The notes beneath the pieces are model-generated. The model had not been told where the DNA came from. It searched no databases and saw only the letters and a list, made by a program, of their open reading frames with translations. The position numbers and the translations under genes are program-made. From Micromonospora sp. RP3T (GTDB taxonomy: Bacteria > Actinomycetota > Actinomycetes > Mycobacteriales > Micromonosporaceae): a DNA stretch of 64,000 bases. Shown in pieces: positions 18,258 to 26,039 of the stretch. The stretch's first letter is position 1. Each line of letters begins with the position of its first letter. The DNA lies in contig NZ_PYPS01000022.1 in assembly GCF_003027925.1 (NCBI RefSeq), forward strand, positions 53,987 through 117,986, in the 5' to 3' direction.

Positions 18258-19081
18258 TCCCCGCCGTGCTGTACGCCGTCCCGGCGTTCCTGCTGCTGAT
18301 CGTGATCGAGGCGGCCTCCTACCGCTTCCTGCCCGACGACGAGGAACGCGGCTACGAGCTGCGCGACACCACCACCAGCCTGTCGATGGGGCTGGGCAGC
18401 CAACTCATCGGCTTCCCGTGGAAGCTGCTCACGGTCGGCCTCTACGCGGCGCTGTGGACGGTCGCGCCGGTGCACCTGTCCCCCGGCGACTGGTGGACCT
18501 GGGCGATCGTCTTCTTCGCCGACGACCTGGCCTACTACTGGTTCCACCGGTCCCACCACGAGGTGCGGGTGCTCTGGGCCAGCCACGTGGTCCATCACTC
18601 CAGCGTCCACTACAACCTCTCCACCGCGCTGCGGCAGAGCTGGACGCCGATGACCTCGCTGCCGTTCTGGCTGCCGCTGGCGTTGCTCGGCATCCCGCCG
18701 TGGATGATCTTCCTCCAGCAGTCGATCAGCCTGCTCTACCAGTTCTTCCTGCACACCGAGCGGGTGGGCCGGCTGCCCCGGCCGATCGAGTGGGTGTTCA
18801 ACACCCCGTCGCACCACCGGGTCCACCACGGCTCGAACACCGAGTACCTGGACCGCAACTACGGCGGCATCCTGATCGTGTGGGACCGGCTGTTCGGCAG
18901 CTTCGCGCCGGAGCGGGCCGCGGTGCGCTACGGGCTGACGAAGAACATCGGCACCTACAACCCGCTGCGGGTGGCGACGCACGAGTTCGCCGCGATCTGG
19001 TCCGACGTCCGCCGGGCCACCTGCTGGCGGCACCGGCTCGGCTATCTGCTCGGCCGTCCCGGCTGGCAGCCGGCCCGGTGA
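18254..19081 (+). CDS. Sterol desaturase / fatty-acid hydroxylase superfamily membrane protein
   Basis: The 275-residue integral membrane protein has several hydrophobic spans and the three histidine boxes of the di-iron family: HRSHH (98-102), HVVHH (111-115) and HHRVHH (187-192). These bind a non-haem di-iron centre that activates O2 to hydroxylate or desaturate a lipid. TKNIGTYNPLRVATHEF near the end is typical of bacterial members, some of which act on ether lipids or carotenoids. It overlaps the GntR gene by 4 nt and the lysoplasmalogenase-like gene by 4 nt (GTGA), so the three are translationally coupled. The substrate is inferred to be a membrane lipid. Confidence 0.88.
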   Translation: MIPAVLYAVPAFLLLIVIEAASYRFLPDDEERGYELRDTTTSLSMGLGSQLIGFPWKLLTVGLYAALWTVAPVHLSPGDWWTWAIVFFADDLAYYWFHRSHHEVRVLWASHVVHHSSVHYNLSTALRQSWTPMTSLPFWLPLALLGIPPWMIFLQQSISLLYQFFLHTERVGRLPRPIEWVFNTPSHHRVHHGSNTEYLDRNYGGILIVWDRLFGSFAPERAAVRYGLTKNIGTYNPLRVATHEFAAIWSDVRRATCWRHRLGYLLGRPGWQPAR

Positions 19082-19713
19082 GGCGTTCCTGGCTGACCCT
19101 GTTCGGGCTCGTCGCCGCGGTCGAGCTGGTCGGGGTGGCGCTCGACTCGACGGTGCTCCAGTGGCTGGCCAAGCCGCTGCTGGCGCCGGTGCTGCTGGCG
19201 TACCTCTGGCGGTGCAGGCGCCGGTGGGACGCGGTGGCGACCGGGCTGGTCGCCGCCACCGCCGGGGACGTGGCGCTGCTCGTGCCCGGCCGGGCCGCGT
19301 TCCTGGCCGGCATGGGGTTCTTCCTGGTCGCGCAGCTCGCCTTCCTGACCGGCTTCCGGCGTCACGGCCGAGCGCCGGTGCCCGCGTGGGCCGGCTACCT
19401 GGTCGCCTGGGCGGCCGGGAACGCGCTGCTGTGGGGCACGCTGGGGCCGCTGCGGCTGCCGGTGCTCGGCTACAGCCTGGCGCTGTGCCTGATGGCCGCC
19501 GCCGCGACCGGGGTGTCCGCGCGGGTCGCGGCCGGCGGCGCGTTCTTCCTCGTCTCCGACCTGCTCATCGGCGTGGGCGCGGCCGGCGTCGAGCTGCCCG
19601 GTGCGGGCCTGCTGGTGATGGGCACCTACTGCGCCGCGCTGCTGCTGATCACCACCGGCTGGGTGGCGGCCCGCGCCGACGCGCCCCGCGTGCCGGTGGC
19701 GGTCCCCGCCTGA
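19078..19713 (+). CDS. YhhN-family lysoplasmalogenase-like membrane protein
   Basis: GTG at 19078 overlaps the preceding stop. The 211-residue protein is almost entirely hydrophobic with about eight spans. It carries family motifs AKPLLAPVLLAYL, ATAGDVALLVPG, AGMGFFLVAQLAFL and GGAFFLVSDLLIGV; the conserved Asp residues in GDVALL and SDLLI are active-site candidates. YhhN/TMEM86 proteins cleave the vinyl-ether bond of lysoplasmalogens. Together with the desaturase-like gene this suggests a module acting on ether or plasmalogen-like lipids under GntR control (inference). A perfect 18-bp-stem terminator begins right after the stop. Confidence 0.82.
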   Translation: MRRSWLTLFGLVAAVELVGVALDSTVLQWLAKPLLAPVLLAYLWRCRRRWDAVATGLVAATAGDVALLVPGRAAFLAGMGFFLVAQLAFLTGFRRHGRAPVPAWAGYLVAWAAGNALLWGTLGPLRLPVLGYSLALCLMAAAATGVSARVAAGGAFFLVSDLLIGVGAAGVELPGAGLLVMGTYCAALLLITTGWVAARADAPRVPVAVPA

Positions 19714-19752
19714 CCGGTGGCGGTGCGCGCGGGCCGCGCGCACCGCCACCGG
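19714..19752. terminator. Perfect 18-bp-stem bidirectional terminator
   Basis: CCGGTGGCGGTGCGCGCG and its exact reverse complement are separated by only 3 nt, filling the gap between two convergent genes. Confidence 0.85.
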
Positions 19753-19757
19753 CGCGG

Positions 19758-20816
19758 TCAGCGGATCCGGACCGGGGCGGAGAGCAGCTCGTTGTCCGCC
19801 GGGAGCGCATCCCGGTGGTCGCGCAGCTCGGCCCTCGCCCGGAACGTGACCTTGCCGGCCGCAGCGTCCTCCGGCGTCACCGTGTACGCGAACGAGAACG
19901 ACGTGCTCCCGCTCCGCGCCGGCACCGGGCGGGTGTCGACCCCCACCTCCTCGTACCCGAACGGGCCGCTGCGGTGGAGCCGGACGTCGACGTTCTCGTC
20001 GTAACGGGTGTTCCGCACGTCGACGGTGACGCCGACGCGCTGCCCGGCGCGGGCGGTCGAGGGGGTGTTCAGCTTGACGACCGCCACGTCGTGGGTTCGG
20101 ACCACCGACGTGTGGGTGGCCGAGGCGGTGCGCCCGTCGACAGTGCGCGCGGTCAACCGCACCTGGTGGTCGCCGTCGCCGGTGAAGCGGTGGCGGGGGT
20201 ACTGCTCGGTCGAGGTGGTGCCGTCGCCGAAGTCCCAGCGCAGCGAACCCAGGTCGATGCCCAGGCCGGCCGGGTCGTACAGGCGGGGCCAGAACGCGAC
20301 CTCGTCGAAGACGGTCCACTCCACCGGGGCGACGTCGAAGTCGACCTCCGGCGCCGGCGCCACGTCCAGCCGGAACGTGGTCTGCTCGACGTGGTTGGCG
20401 CCGATCCGGAACAGGTAGGTGGTGCCGGCCCGCGCGGGGAACGTCACCGGCGTCCCCGCGTAGGTGGGCCGGCAGGAGACCTCCGTGAGAGCGTCGAGGG
20501 AGTCGCCCGTGTAGACCGCGACTCCGAGATGGTCCGGCCCGGTGCCGGCGGTCACCAGCCGGTCCACGGTCGGGGTGTACGAGTACCAGACCGTCCGGTC
20601 GGTCTCGAAGCAGGACGACGGCTCGCCCTCCTGCACGGTGGCGGCGCTGAGGTCCTGGACGCCCACGAACGGCAGCGCGCCGACCGGCGACGCGCCGGCC
20701 AGGTTGTCGTTGACCGGCGGATCGACGGCGGCTGACGCCGACGTCGCGGACGCCGCCAGTAGTGCGATCACGCCCGGCACCGCGACAGCGAGTCGGGCGA
20801 GTTGACTGTTGAGCAC
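19758..20816 (-). CDS. Secreted PKD-domain protein
   Basis: GTG at 20816 follows a strong ribosome site (GGGAGGAAAC). The 352-residue product begins with a signal peptide (VLNSQLARLAVAVPGVIALL, cleavage near ATSASA). An N-terminal beta-sandwich (about 40-165: NDNLAGASPVGALPF, TVWYSYTPTVD) is of the type found before PKD repeats in actinobacterial exoproteins. A PKD domain follows (about 190-260) with the signature WDFGDGTTSTEQYPRHRF. The C-terminal part (VVKLNTPSTARAGQRVGVTVDV) is a CARDB-like beta-sandwich. There is no catalytic motif; it is probably an adhesive or scaffold exoprotein. A much longer upstream frame exists but reads as non-coding. Confidence 0.75.
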   Translation of the reverse strand: MLNSQLARLAVAVPGVIALLAASATSASAAVDPPVNDNLAGASPVGALPFVGVQDLSAATVQEGEPSSCFETDRTVWYSYTPTVDRLVTAGTGPDHLGVAVYTGDSLDALTEVSCRPTYAGTPVTFPARAGTTYLFRIGANHVEQTTFRLDVAPAPEVDFDVAPVEWTVFDEVAFWPRLYDPAGLGIDLGSLRWDFGDGTTSTEQYPRHRFTGDGDHQVRLTARTVDGRTASATHTSVVRTHDVAVVKLNTPSTARAGQRVGVTVDVRNTRYDENVDVRLHRSGPFGYEEVGVDTRPVPARSGSTSFSFAYTVTPEDAAAGKVTFRARAELRDHRDALPADNELLSAPVRIR

Positions 20817-20952
20817 GTTTCCTCCCAGGGCCCCGTGTCCCTTGTGGATGTGACCGGGCCACGGTAGGCGTCCGCGTCCTAACGCCGGGCTAACGGAGGC
20901 TCCTCCTCCGCCTAAGCCCCACGCCCCCGCCCCACCCCGCGCCGCACGCGCT

Positions 20953-21006
20953 GATTCACGGAAAGGGCGGCCATCGCGGGTGGAATAGCCGCAGTTTCCG
21001 TGAATC
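20953..21006. repeat. TTCACGGAAA-family inverted repeat, second copy
   Basis: GATTCACGGAAA (20953-20964) and TTTCCGTGAATC (20995-21006) are perfect 12-bp arms; the inner part pairs only partly (GCGGC/GCCGC). The outer arms and parts of the inner sequence match the palindrome at 1651-1700. It is 40 bp upstream of the smpB -10 box. Confidence 0.75.
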
Positions 21007-21045
21007 GGGCCCGGCGGGGGCGGGCGGACGGGGCGGCGGGCTGGG

Positions 21046-21051
21046 TATTCT
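21046..21051 (+). promoter_or_regulatory. Leaderless -10 box of smpB
   Basis: TATTCT ends 6 nt before the GTG start, with no ribosome site in between. Confidence 0.55.
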
Positions 21052-21057
21052 GCCGGC

Positions 21058-21549
21058 GTGGCCAGGGAGAACGGGCGCAAGGCGATCGCCTCGAACAAGA
21101 AGGCGCGGCACGACTACGACATCCTCAAGACCTACGAGGCGGGCATCGTGCTGGCCGGCACCGAGGTGAAGTCGCTGCGCGAGGGGCGGGTGTCGCTCGT
21201 CGACGCGTTCGCCCAGGAGCGCGACGGCGAGCTGTGGCTCTACGGGCTGCACATCGCCGAGTACGGCTTCGGCACCTGGACGAACCACGCGCCCCGGCGC
21301 ACCCGCAAGTTGCTGCTGCACCGGGTGGAGATCGCCCGGATCCTGGAGAAGCTGCGCGACGGTGGGGTCACGCTGGTGCCGCTGTCGATGTATTTCGCCG
21401 ACGGCTGGGCCAAGGTCGAGCTGGGCCTGGCCCGGGGGCGTCGGTCATACGACAAGCGTCAGGCGCTCGCCGAGCGGGACGCCAAGCGGGAGATCGCCCG
21501 GGAGATGGGGCGGCGGCTCAAGGGCCGGACGACGACGCGCCGGACGTGA
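21058..21549 (+). CDS. smpB: SsrA-binding protein SmpB
   Basis: The 163-residue protein has the SmpB core: NKKARHDYDILKTYEAGIVL, GTEVKSLREGRVSLVDAF, HIAEYGFGTWTNHAP, RTRKLLLHRVEI and a basic tail with KRQALAERDAKREIAREM. SmpB binds tmRNA and delivers it to stalled ribosomes for trans-translation. The GTG start is 6 nt after a TATTCT box, so the message is probably leaderless. The ssrA gene, often nearby, was not seen in the following intergenic DNA. Confidence 0.97.
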   Translation: MARENGRKAIASNKKARHDYDILKTYEAGIVLAGTEVKSLREGRVSLVDAFAQERDGELWLYGLHIAEYGFGTWTNHAPRRTRKLLLHRVEIARILEKLRDGGVTLVPLSMYFADGWAKVELGLARGRRSYDKRQALAERDAKREIAREMGRRLKGRTTTRRT

Positions 21550-21627
21550 CGCTCCCGCGGGTCGCGGTCAGCTCCTGACCGCTACGTCGGGAAGGCTGGC
21601 CGGGACCCGAGGAGAAGGAGAGCCGCG

Positions 21628-22065
21628 ATGGGCCTCGACGTGCAATTCACCTTCGACTGCGCCGACCCGGCCGCACTGGCCACGTTCTGGGCCGAGGCGC
21701 TCGACTACCGGGTGCAGGGGCCGCCGGACGGCTTCGACTCGTGGGAGGCGGCGCTGACCGCGTTCGGCGTGCCGCCGGAGCGGCACGGCGACGCCTCGGC
21801 CGTGGTCGACCCCGAGGGCACCGGGCCACGGCTGTTCTTCCAGCGGGTGCCGGAGCCGAAGCGGGGCAAGAACCGGGTGCACCTCGACGTCCGGGCCGCG
21901 CCCGGGCTGACCGGAGCGGCCCGGATGGCGGCGCTGGAGACGGCGGCCGACCGGCTGGTGGCGCTCGGGGCGACCCGGGTGGCCCGGCACGAGCCCGTTC
22001 CGCCGCTGGACGCCGGGCACCTGGTGCTGGCCGATCCGGAGGGCAACGAGTTCTGCCTCGACTAG
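21628..22065 (+). CDS. VOC-family protein
   Basis: The 145-residue protein starts MGLDVQFTFDCADPAALATFWAEAL, with LFFQRVPEPKRGKNRVHLDV in the middle and GHLVLADPEGNEFCLD at the end. This is the common actinobacterial glyoxalase-like VOC subfamily. Acidic residues near HLDV and NEFCL are in metal-ligand positions, but no substrate is known. The ATG has an AAGGAGAG ribosome site. Its TAG stop overlaps the left arm of the ArsR operator. Confidence 0.8.
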   Translation: MGLDVQFTFDCADPAALATFWAEALDYRVQGPPDGFDSWEAALTAFGVPPERHGDASAVVDPEGTGPRLFFQRVPEPKRGKNRVHLDVRAAPGLTGAARMAALETAADRLVALGATRVARHEPVPPLDAGHLVLADPEGNEFCLD

Positions 22066-22105
22066 TACAAGACATCTTGTACTTCATCTCTTGTCGGTCT
22101 AGCGT
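22064..22105 (+). promoter_or_regulatory. ArsR-gene operator and leaderless promoter
   Basis: A perfect palindrome AGTACAAGA-CA-TCTTGTACT fills 22064-22083. Its right arm holds the -35 box TTGTAC (22077-22082), followed by 17 nt and TAGCGT (22100-22105), which ends 6 nt before the ATG. Binding here would block the polymerase. A third half site TCTTGT lies at about 22089. The likely ligand is the adjacent ArsR-type protein. Confidence 0.8.
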
Positions 22106-22111
22106 GGCGGC

Positions 22112-22687
22112 ATGGCGGACCAGCCGAACCACGTGCACCTGACCGACCCGCGGGCCATGCGGGCGCTGGCCCATCCCACCCGGCTGCGGCTGCTGGGCGA
22201 GCTGCGCCTGCGTGGCCCGCAGACCGTGGGCATGTTGAGCGAGCGCACCGGCGAGGCGGTCGGCTCGGTCAGCTACCACGTCGGCAAGCTGGCCGAGCAC
22301 GGCTTCGTGACCGAGGCCTCCGACCTGGCCCGCGACCGCCGTGAACGGTGGTGGCGGGCGGCGCACGCCACCACCGACTGGGACCCGGTCGAGCTGCTCG
22401 ACGACCCGGAACGCCGGCTCGCCGGCGACCTGCTGCGCCGCGCCGCGATGGAGCGGTACGTGGCCCGCTACCAGGCCTACCTGGAGTCGGAGGCGAGCCT
22501 CGACCTGGCCTGGGTGCGCGGCACCACCAGCAGCGACACGGTGCTGCACCTGACCCCCGACGAGCTGGGCGAGCTGCGCGACGAGCTGTCCGAGCTGGGC
22601 CGACGCTGGCAGGCGCGCGGCACGCCCGGCCGGCCGGGCGCGGAGATGGTCACGCTGATCTGGCAGGCCTACCGGGGGCCGCAGTGA
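22112..22687 (+). CDS. ArsR/HTH_20-type transcriptional regulator
   Basis: The 191-residue protein has an N-terminal winged HTH (about 10-85): RAMRALAHPTRLRLLGEL, GPQTVGMLSERTGEAVGSVS, YHVGKLAEHGFV. A C-terminal helical domain with DEWRWWRAAH-like aromatic content (here RRERWWRAAHATTDWDP) is common in regulators of adjacent MFS exporters. There is no ArsR metal-site cysteine pair. It is leaderless with a perfect operator overlapping its own -35, and overlaps the MFS gene by 4 nt (GTGA), so it very probably represses its own operon until an exported compound binds. Confidence 0.87.
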   Translation: MADQPNHVHLTDPRAMRALAHPTRLRLLGELRLRGPQTVGMLSERTGEAVGSVSYHVGKLAEHGFVTEASDLARDRRERWWRAAHATTDWDPVELLDDPERRLAGDLLRRAAMERYVARYQAYLESEASLDLAWVRGTTSSDTVLHLTPDELGELRDELSELGRRWQARGTPGRPGAEMVTLIWQAYRGPQ

Positions 22688-23946
22688 CCCGGGACCGCCG
22701 GCCGCTGGTCGGGCTGCTGGTCGGGCACGCCGTCTCGCTGACCGGCAACGTGCTGACGCTCATCGCGCTGCCGCTCTACGTGCTCGCCGAGACCGGCTCG
22801 CCGGCGGCCACCGGGCTGGCCGGCGCGTTCGCCACCGCACCGGTGGTGCTCGGCGGCGCGTTCGGCGGCGTGCTTGTCGACCGGATCGGGTACCGCCGGT
22901 CCAGCGTGCTGGCCGACGTGGTCTCCGGCGTGACGGTCGCCGCCGTGCCGCTGCTGCACTCCACCGTCGGCCTGCCGTTCCCGGCGCTGCTGGCGCTGGT
23001 CTTCGTCAGCGGGCTGCTGGACACGCCGGGCCAGACCGCCCGCACCGCGTTGCTGCCGGAGGCGGCGACCGCGGCCGGGGTGCCGATCGAACGGGCGATC
23101 GGCTGGCACGAGGCGACGTCGCGGGGCGCGCGCATGATCGGGGCTCCGGTGGCCGGTCTGCTGGTCGGCGTGCTGGGCGCACTGCCGGTGCTGGCCGTGG
23201 ACGCGGCCACATTCGCCGTCTCGGCGCTGGTCGTGACGCTGCTGGTGCCGCGCGGCCTGCGCCCCTCCACCGAGGAGGCCGAGCCGGAGACCGGCGGCTA
23301 CTGGCGACAGTTCGCCGCCGGGCTGCGCTTCCTGGCCCGGGAGCCGCTGCTGCGCGCCATGGTGCTGCTGGTGCTGGTCACGAACCTGTTCGACGCGGCC
23401 AAGAGCAACGTGCTGCTACCGGTGGTGGCCAATCGCGACCTGGGCGGGCCGGCCGCGTTCGGCCTGCTGGTCGGCGTCATGGGCGGCGGCGCGCTGATCG
23501 GCTCGTTGGTGTTCAGCGCGATCGGGCACCGGCTGCCCCGCCGGGCCACGTTCGTCACCGCGTACGCGATCTGCGGCGCGCCGCCGCTGTGGGCCCTCGC
23601 CGCCGCGCCGCCGCTGCCGGTGGTGGTCGCGATCGTCGCGGTGGCCGGGCTGGCCGCCGGCGCGCTCAACCCGCTGATGGGCGCGGTGGAGTTGGAACGG
23701 GTGCCGGCGGCCATGCGGGCCCGGGTGTACGGGGTGATCGGCGCCGGCGCCTGGGCGGCGATGCCATTGGGCGCGTTGGGCGCCGGGCTGGCCGCCGACC
23801 GGTTCGGCACCACGCCCACGCTGGTCATCATGGGCACCTGCTACCTGCTGGTGGTGCTGACCCCGCTGCTCGGCGGCCCATGGCGCGGGATGCGCCGACC
23901 GGCGCCGACGCCGCGGCGTGCCGTGCCGGAGGAAGCGCTCTCTTGA
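22684..23946 (+). CDS. MFS transporter
   Basis: GTG at 22684 overlaps the ArsR-type stop. The 420-residue protein has about 12 hydrophobic spans. It carries the MFS loop motif GGVLVDRIGYRRSSVLADV between spans 2 and 3 and a second-half counterpart GAGLAADRFGTTPTLVIMG. DTPGQTARTALLPE and the overall pattern match MFS_3/enterobactin-exporter-like drug-efflux members. Coupled to the regulator, it probably exports a toxic or signalling compound. The last codons overlap the operator of the downstream GH16 gene. Confidence 0.87.
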   Translation: MTRDRRPLVGLLVGHAVSLTGNVLTLIALPLYVLAETGSPAATGLAGAFATAPVVLGGAFGGVLVDRIGYRRSSVLADVVSGVTVAAVPLLHSTVGLPFPALLALVFVSGLLDTPGQTARTALLPEAATAAGVPIERAIGWHEATSRGARMIGAPVAGLLVGVLGALPVLAVDAATFAVSALVVTLLVPRGLRPSTEEAEPETGGYWRQFAAGLRFLAREPLLRAMVLLVLVTNLFDAAKSNVLLPVVANRDLGGPAAFGLLVGVMGGGALIGSLVFSAIGHRLPRRATFVTAYAICGAPPLWALAAAPPLPVVVAIVAVAGLAAGALNPLMGAVELERVPAAMRARVYGVIGAGAWAAMPLGALGAGLAADRFGTTPTLVIMGTCYLLVVLTPLLGGPWRGMRRPAPTPRRAVPEEALS

Positions 23947-23981
23947 CAACGGGTGGCTTCGTTCATACCTTCATCGAAGGT
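23931..23981 (+). promoter_or_regulatory. GH16 promoter with GCGC-centred operator
   Basis: GGAAGCGCTCTC (23931-23942) differs at two positions from the GAGAGCGCTCTC operators of the GH81 gene and abuts the -35 box TTGACA (23943-23948). After 17 nt comes TACCTT (23966-23971). A small palindrome ACCTTC-ATC-GAAGGT (23967-23981) overlies the -10. The operator lies within the last codons of the MFS gene. Confidence 0.65.
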
Positions 23982-24061
23982 TATCTCTATAGTTTGTTTA
24001 CCGTTCCGCGGGGCCGGCCACCCGGACGGTAGGCGGACCCACCACCGCAGGAGGCACCCCC

Positions 24062-25297
24062 GTGCGCAGCATCCGTACCCTCGCCGCCCTGGCGATGGCG
24101 GCGGTCGGCCTCACGGCCGCCCTCACCACCGTCCCGACCACCCCGGCGATGGCCGCCCCCGGCGCGGTCACCTGGTCCGACGACTTCACCGGCCCGGCCG
24201 GCGCCGCCCCCGACGCGAGCAAGTGGCGTTACGACATCGGCGGCGGCGGTTGGGGCAACAACGAGTTGCAGTACTACACCAACAGCACCCGCAACGCCGC
24301 GCTCGACGGCAACGGCAACCTGGTCATCACCGCCCGCAAGGAGAACCCGGCCGGCTACGGCTGCTGGTACGGAAGCTGCCAGTACACCTCGGCCCGGCTG
24401 CTCACCAACGGCACGTTCGCCCAGGCGTACGGCCGGTTCGAGGCGCGCATCAAGATCCCGCGCGGGCAGGGGCTGTGGCCGGCGTTCTGGATGCTCGGCA
24501 ACGACATCGGCAGCAACCCGTGGCCCAACAGCGGCGAGATCGACATCATGGAGAACGTCGGCTACGCCCCGTCCACGGTGTGGGGCACGCTGCACGGACC
24601 GGGCTACTCCGGCGCCAACGGCATCGGGGCGTCCACCTCGCTGCCGAACGGCCAGGCGCTCGCCGACGCGTTCCACACCTTCGCCGTCGACTGGGCCCCC
24701 GACTCGATCACCTGGTACCTCGACGGCGTGGCCTACTCCCGCAAGACGCCGGCCGACGCGGGCGGCAACCGCTGGGTCTTCGACCACCCGTTCTTCATGA
24801 TCATGAACGTGGCGGTCGGCGGAAACTGGCCCGGCTCGCCGGACGGCTCCACCACGTTCCCGCAGACCATGACCGTCGACTACGTCCGCGTGCAGGCCTG
24901 GGACACCGGCGGCGGGGGCACCGGCGGGCCGATCGTCGGGTACGGCGACAAGTGCGTCGACGTCGCCAGCGCGAGCACCGCCAACGGCACCGCCGTGCAG
25001 CTCTGGACCTGTAACGGCACCGCCGCCCAGCGCTGGACCTGGAACGCCGACGGCTCGGTGCGCGCGCTCGGCAAGTGCCTCGACGTGGCCTCCGGGTCCA
25101 CCGCCAACGGCGCCAAGGTGCAGCTCTACGACTGCAACGGCACCGGCGCGCAGAAATGGGTGTTCAGCGCCGCCGGTGACATCGTCAACCCGCAGGCCAA
25201 CAAGTGCCTGGACGCCACCGGCAACAGCTCGGCCGACGGCACCCGGTTGCAGATCTGGGAGTGCGGCGGCACCGCCAACCAGAAGTGGCGGCGCTGA
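24062..25297 (+). CDS. Secreted GH16 endo-beta-1,3(4)-glucanase with ricin-type CBM13
   Basis: GTG at 24062 follows AGGAGG. The 411-residue exoenzyme has a signal peptide ending near TPAMA (31), then a GH16 jelly-roll domain (about 33-280). Its active-site motif is GEIDIMENVG: E159 nucleophile, D161, E164 acid/base. This form is typical of laminarinases. WPAFWMLG and FHTFAVDWAPDSITWYLDG are further GH16 marks. A Gly-rich linker leads to a ricin B-type lectin domain (about 290-411) with QXW-like repeats (AAQRWTW, GAQKWVF, ANQKWRR). It would hydrolyse beta-1,3-glucan outside the cell, with the lectin holding it to polysaccharide, and probably shares a regulator with the GH81 enzyme. Confidence 0.94.
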   Translation: MRSIRTLAALAMAAVGLTAALTTVPTTPAMAAPGAVTWSDDFTGPAGAAPDASKWRYDIGGGGWGNNELQYYTNSTRNAALDGNGNLVITARKENPAGYGCWYGSCQYTSARLLTNGTFAQAYGRFEARIKIPRGQGLWPAFWMLGNDIGSNPWPNSGEIDIMENVGYAPSTVWGTLHGPGYSGANGIGASTSLPNGQALADAFHTFAVDWAPDSITWYLDGVAYSRKTPADAGGNRWVFDHPFFMIMNVAVGGNWPGSPDGSTTFPQTMTVDYVRVQAWDTGGGGTGGPIVGYGDKCVDVASASTANGTAVQLWTCNGTAAQRWTWNADGSVRALGKCLDVASGSTANGAKVQLYDCNGTGAQKWVFSAAGDIVNPQANKCLDATGNSSADGTRLQIWECGGTANQKWRR

Positions 25298-25308
25298 CCG
25301 GCCGGTGA

Positions 25309-25342
25309 GCCGGGGCGGGCGGCGCCCACCGTCCGCCCCGGC
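25309..25342 (+). terminator. Hairpin terminator after GH16
   Basis: A 14-bp stem (GCCGGGGCGGGCGG with its complement, one G-U pair) around CGCCCA begins 11 bp after the stop. Confidence 0.7.
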
Positions 25343-25403
25343 GCCCGCCCCGCCGGTACGATGACGCGGCGCCATCCCACCCCTCTTCCGAGACGGCGAC
25401 GCC

Positions 25404-26039
25404 ATGAGCGGGTTCACCACCGGAACCGTCCCCACCGCCCGGCTGCTCCTGCTGCCGCTGGCCGTCGCGCACGCCGAGGAGATGGCCGCCGTGCTCGCCG
25501 ACCCGGCGTTGCACACCTTCATCGGCGGCAGCCCCGCCGACCCGGCGGCGCTGCGCGCCCGCTACGAGCGGCTGGTCGCCGGCTCCCCCGACCCGGGCGA
25601 GTCGTGGTGCAACTGGGTCATCCAGCTCCGCGACGACGGCCCGCTGGCCGGGTTCGTCCAGGCGACCGTCACCGCACCCGAGGGGCCGCGCCGGCACGCG
25701 GCCACGGCGAGCGCCCGGGCGGTCGGGCACCGGCACCGCGACGACACCGAACCGGTCGTCGCCGGGCCGGTCGCGGAGATCGCCTGGGTGGTGGGCACGC
25801 CCTGGCAGGGGCGCGGCATCGCCACCGAGGCCGCCCGGGGAATGGCCGGCTGGCTCGGGCGACGCGGTGTGCGTACCCTCGTGGCCCACATCCATCCCGA
25901 CCACCGCGCGTCGGCGGCGGTGGCCACCGCCTGCGGCCTGGCCCCGACGGACGGGTGGCACGACGGCGAGGTCCGCTGGACGGGCCCGGCGGGGGCGGTC
26001 AGAAGGGGGCGTCGACGGCCAGCCGGCGGACCTGGGTGA
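25404..26039 (+). CDS. GNAT-family N-acetyltransferase
   Basis: The 211-residue protein follows the RimJ/Ala-acetyltransferase pattern: TARLLLLPLAVAHAEEM, an Ala-rich middle, then the acetyl-CoA loop EIAWVVGTPWQGRGIATEAARGM and VRTLVAHIHPDHRASAAVAT. Q-x-x-G-x-G/A in WQGRGIA binds the CoA pyrophosphate. The acceptor is unknown. Its last 41 bp overlap, tail to tail, the end of the TIR-NACHT-WD40 gene. Confidence 0.82.
   Translation: MSGFTTGTVPTARLLLLPLAVAHAEEMAAVLADPALHTFIGGSPADPAALRARYERLVAGSPDPGESWCNWVIQLRDDGPLAGFVQATVTAPEGPRRHAATASARAVGHRHRDDTEPVVAGPVAEIAWVVGTPWQGRGIATEAARGMAGWLGRRGVRTLVAHIHPDHRASAAVATACGLAPTDGWHDGEVRWTGPAGAVRRGRRRPAGGPG

Noticed and set aside
21550..21627. tmRNA (ssrA) next to smpB
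   Set aside because: The gap is only 78 bp and shows no tRNA-like ends or tag-peptide frame.
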